Assembly: GCA_902783675.1 (NCBI GenBank)
Contig: CACZRW010000046.1
Location: 1-7,904 of the forward strand
Length of the DNA stretch: 7,904 nt
Source: an uncultured Pseudomonadota bacterium
Lineage (GTDB): Bacteria; Pseudomonadota; Alphaproteobacteria; CACZRW01
Direction: 5' to 3'
The notes under the pieces were generated by a model. That model was not told where the DNA came from and did not search any database. It saw only the letters and a list, made by a program, of their open reading frames with translations. Below, piece after piece: positions 6,296 through 7,904 of this stretch. Each line of letters opens with the position of its first letter. Positions within the stretch are counted from its first letter, which is position 1. The translations under genes and the position numbers were made by a program.

Positions 6296-7084
6296 TTAAT
6301 TCCTTACTTCCATTTTAATCGGGCCTTTTGCCGAGCCTTTTATAAACTGCTCAACATAGGGATTGCCCGAATTGTCTATGTCCTTAACATCGCCGTGCCA
6401 GATGATTTTGCCTTGGTAAAGCATGGCAACCTTGGTGGCGATTTTGCGCGCCGAGGACATGTCGTGCGTAATGGTTATGGCGGTAGAGCCGAGCTTGTCC
6501 ACGCAATTCCTTATGAGTGTGTTGATAACATCCGACATAATCGGGTCAAGCCCCGTGGTCGGCTCGTCAAAGAAAATCAGCTCGGGCGAGGCGGCAATTG
6601 CTCTTGCCAATCCCACGCGCTTTTTCATACCGCCGGAAAGTTCGTCGGGGTAAAGGTCGGCAACATCTTTGCCAAGCCCTACTTCCGCCAGCTTCTCTAT
6701 GGCGATTTTGTGCGCCTCGGCAGCGGGCATTTTCTTGCCTTGGATAAGACCGAAAGCGACATTTTGCCATACTTTCAAGCTGTCAAACAAAGCGGCGCCT
6801 TGGAAAAGCATGCCCGCCGAGGAATTAACCTTTTCCATTTCGCGAGCGTTAAGGGTGGTGATTTCCACGCCGTCCACTTTTATCGAGCCGCTGTCAGGCT
6901 TTAAAAGGCCCAAGATCGTCTTTATCGTCACGGATTTCCCCGAGCCTGAACCTCCGATAATAACCAGAGAATCGCCCTTGTTCACTTCCAGATTAAAGTC
7001 CTGCAAAACATGCTTCGTCCCAAAGGACTTATACACATGCTTCATAACAATTTTCGGCTCGGGTTTTTGGGTTTTTGTCGTCAT
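6296..7084 (-). CDS. mlaF: Phospholipid/organic solvent transport ABC ATPase MlaF
   Basis: This 262-residue ABC ATPase contains all motifs: Walker A GGSGSGKSV (44-52), Q-loop Q95, signature LSGGMKKRVGLARA (149-162), Walker B LIFFDEP with D173 and E174, D-loop GLDP (178-181), and H-loop H207. The SGGM form of the signature and TTGLDPIMSD are typical of the Mla/Ttg2/TGD3 branch, which powers phospholipid movement between inner and outer membranes with MlaE and an MCE protein (MlaD). An in-frame TTG at 7088-7090 would add two residues, but AGGAG (complement of 7093-7097) is 8 nt from the ATG at 7082-7084, so that ATG is chosen. It lies 15 nt after mlaE. MlaD, MlaC and MlaB are not encoded here and must act from elsewhere if the system is complete. 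Confidence 0.93.
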   Translation of the reverse strand: MTTKTQKPEPKIVMKHVYKSFGTKHVLQDFNLEVNKGDSLVIIGGSGSGKSVTIKTILGLLKPDSGSIKVDGVEITTLNAREMEKVNSSAGMLFQGAALFDSLKVWQNVAFGLIQGKKMPAAEAHKIAIEKLAEVGLGKDVADLYPDELSGGMKKRVGLARAIAASPELIFFDEPTTGLDPIMSDVINTLIRNCVDKLGSTAITITHDMSSARKIATKVAMLYQGKIIWHGDVKDIDNSGNPYVEQFIKGSAKGPIKMEVRN

Positions 7085-7092
7085 ATCCAAAG

Positions 7093-7097
7093 CTCCT
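7093..7097 (-). promoter_or_regulatory. Shine-Dalgarno site that sets the mlaF start
   Basis: AGGAG on the - strand, 8 nt upstream of ATG 7084 but only 2 nt from the alternative TTG 7090. It therefore decides in favour of the ATG. Confidence 0.7.
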
Positions 7098-7099
7098 TA

Positions 7100-7873
7100 T
7101 TATTTCATAAAGAAGATTTCGGTCAGCATGTAGTTGGTTATAAGTATCAAGATGGACGAGGTGACGACCGCGTTGGTGGTGGCAGTGCCTACGCCCTGTG
7201 CGCCGCCTCTGGAATTATAACCGTTATAGCACCCCATTATCGCTATGATAAAGCCAAAGACCGCCGCCTTTACCAAACTTGATACAATGTCCATATAGCT
7301 TAGGTATTCCCAAGTGTTGCTGATGTAAGTGGTGGGATTAAAGCCCAGTTTATAAACGCATACCAAATAGCCGCCGTAAATACCTATGATGTCGCCGATA
7401 AAAACCAAAACGGGAAGCATTAAAACCGAAGCCCAAACCCTTGGAGCAATAAGATACTTAAACGGATTGGTGGAAAGGGTGTAAAACGCGTCTATCTGCT
7501 CGGTTACACGCATGGTGCCGAGCTCGGCGGCCATAGCCGCACCGATACGACCCGCAACCATAAGCCCCGCCAGCACGGGAGCAAGCTCACGAGTGACCGA
7601 CAGCTCGACCACCATGGCGACCGCACCCTCGGCAGAGAACTTGGTAAAGCCCGCGTAACTTTGCAGCGCTATAACCAGCCCCGCAAATAATGTCGTAAGA
7701 GCGACTACGGGCAGCGAGTAAAAGCCGATTTCCAGCATCTGCGCCAAAGTCATTTTGATATAAAAAGGCGGCATAAAACAGGCGCGGACGGATTTGCTTA
7801 AAAAGCGGGCAAAGCGCCCCGTGGACATAATAAAGCTTATGAAAATCCTGCCTATTCTGTTTATGTATTCCAT
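7100..7873 (-). CDS. mlaE: Phospholipid transport ABC permease MlaE
   Basis: This 257-residue inner-membrane permease belongs to the MlaE/TGD1 (DUF140) family. Hydrophobic segments lie at about 48-76, 96-118, 137-173, 196-219 and 233-255. The family signature is clear: TRELAPVLAGLMVAGRIGAA (94-113), then AAELGTMRVTEQIDAF (115-130), the EQ-loop region that contacts the ATPase. MlaE with MlaF forms the membrane core that moves phospholipids across the periplasm through MCE proteins, keeping outer-membrane lipid asymmetry. The ATG at 7871-7873 is preceded by a strong purine-rich site (AGGGGG, complement of 7879-7884) 5 nt away. It is the first gene of the operon visible in the window; 31 nt upstream hold no recognisable gene end, so an upstream partner cannot be excluded. 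Confidence 0.94.
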   Translation of the reverse strand: MEYINRIGRIFISFIMSTGRFARFLSKSVRACFMPPFYIKMTLAQMLEIGFYSLPVVALTTLFAGLVIALQSYAGFTKFSAEGAVAMVVELSVTRELAPVLAGLMVAGRIGAAMAAELGTMRVTEQIDAFYTLSTNPFKYLIAPRVWASVLMLPVLVFIGDIIGIYGGYLVCVYKLGFNPTTYISNTWEYLSYMDIVSSLVKAAVFGFIIAIMGCYNGYNSRGGAQGVGTATTNAVVTSSILILITNYMLTEIFFMK

Positions 7874-7878
7874 GCTCT

Positions 7879-7884
7879 CCCCCT
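7879..7884 (-). promoter_or_regulatory. Shine-Dalgarno site of mlaE
   Basis: The - strand reads ACAGGGGGAGAGC directly before the ATG, with AGGGGG 5 nt upstream. It is the most purine-rich leader in the operon, consistent with a well-translated first gene. Confidence 0.6.
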
Positions 7885-7904
7885 GTCTTTCTTTTTGCTT
7901 CTTA

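Noticed and set aside
1780..6770. Recurring TTTGCC/GGCAAA hexamer, considered as an uptake or chi-like signal
   Set aside because: Copies lie mostly inside coding sequence and are explained by favoured Ala-Lys and Gly-Lys codon pairs; no longer conserved context or fixed spacing was seen.
7085..7090. TTG start for MlaF two codons upstream
   Set aside because: It is only 2 nt from the Shine-Dalgarno site, while ATG 7084 is 8 nt away.
1..7904. CRISPR array, toxin-antitoxin, defence or secretion island
   Set aside because: No direct-repeat array with spacers and no matching protein families; all substantial coding space is taken by the listed genes.

Overview
The window reads as a chromosomal segment from a Gram-negative bacterium, most likely a divergent, probably uncultured alphaproteobacterium of moderate GC. 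The evidence is the gene order mlaE-mlaF-radA-cvpA on one strand (an order I associate with alphaproteobacteria, from memory), an outer-membrane-type lipoprotein with a peptidoglycan-domain-like C-terminus, and a methyltransferase family whose best remembered relatives are alphaproteobacterial. There is no sign of phage, transposon, CRISPR or defence genes. The placement is inference, because no database could be searched.

Layout. Positions 22-98 hold a complete tRNA-Arg(ACG) with encoded CCA, followed by an intrinsic terminator (125-152). A candidate promoter (190-218) and a Shine-Dalgarno sequence lead into a 478-residue lipoprotein on the + strand (256-1692). It has a lipobox, a Pro/Ala-rich spacer, a coiled-coil and helical middle, a low-complexity Ala/Lys linker with an 18-bp period, and a degenerate OmpA-like C-terminal domain. 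A convergent neighbour (1722-2336, - strand) is a membrane protein of the DGK1/SEC59 CTP-dependent lipid kinase family. Only 37 bp separate it from a divergent + strand gene (2374-3081), a methyltransferase-like protein with an unusual SAM-binding motif I.

The rest, 3056-7873, is one compact - strand operon read from right to left: mlaE, mlaF, radA, cvpA, tsaB, rimI. Junctions are tight: 15 nt, 5 nt (plus the SD of radA inside mlaF), 37 nt, an ATGA overlap, and a 20-nt overlap. The operon joins a phospholipid-transport ABC pair, a recombination ATPase, a small membrane protein, and two RNA/ribosome modification genes (t6A synthesis and ribosomal protein S18 acetylation). rimI and the methyltransferase gene overlap tail to tail by 26 bp. 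Upstream of mlaE only 31 nt are visible, so the operon promoter lies outside the window.

This is mostly ordinary housekeeping content. The parts most worth a second look are the lipoprotein with its degenerate OmpA-like end and repeat linker, the methyltransferase-like protein that may not bind SAM normally, the DGK1/SEC59-type kinase, and the fusion of cvpA to tsaB-rimI.
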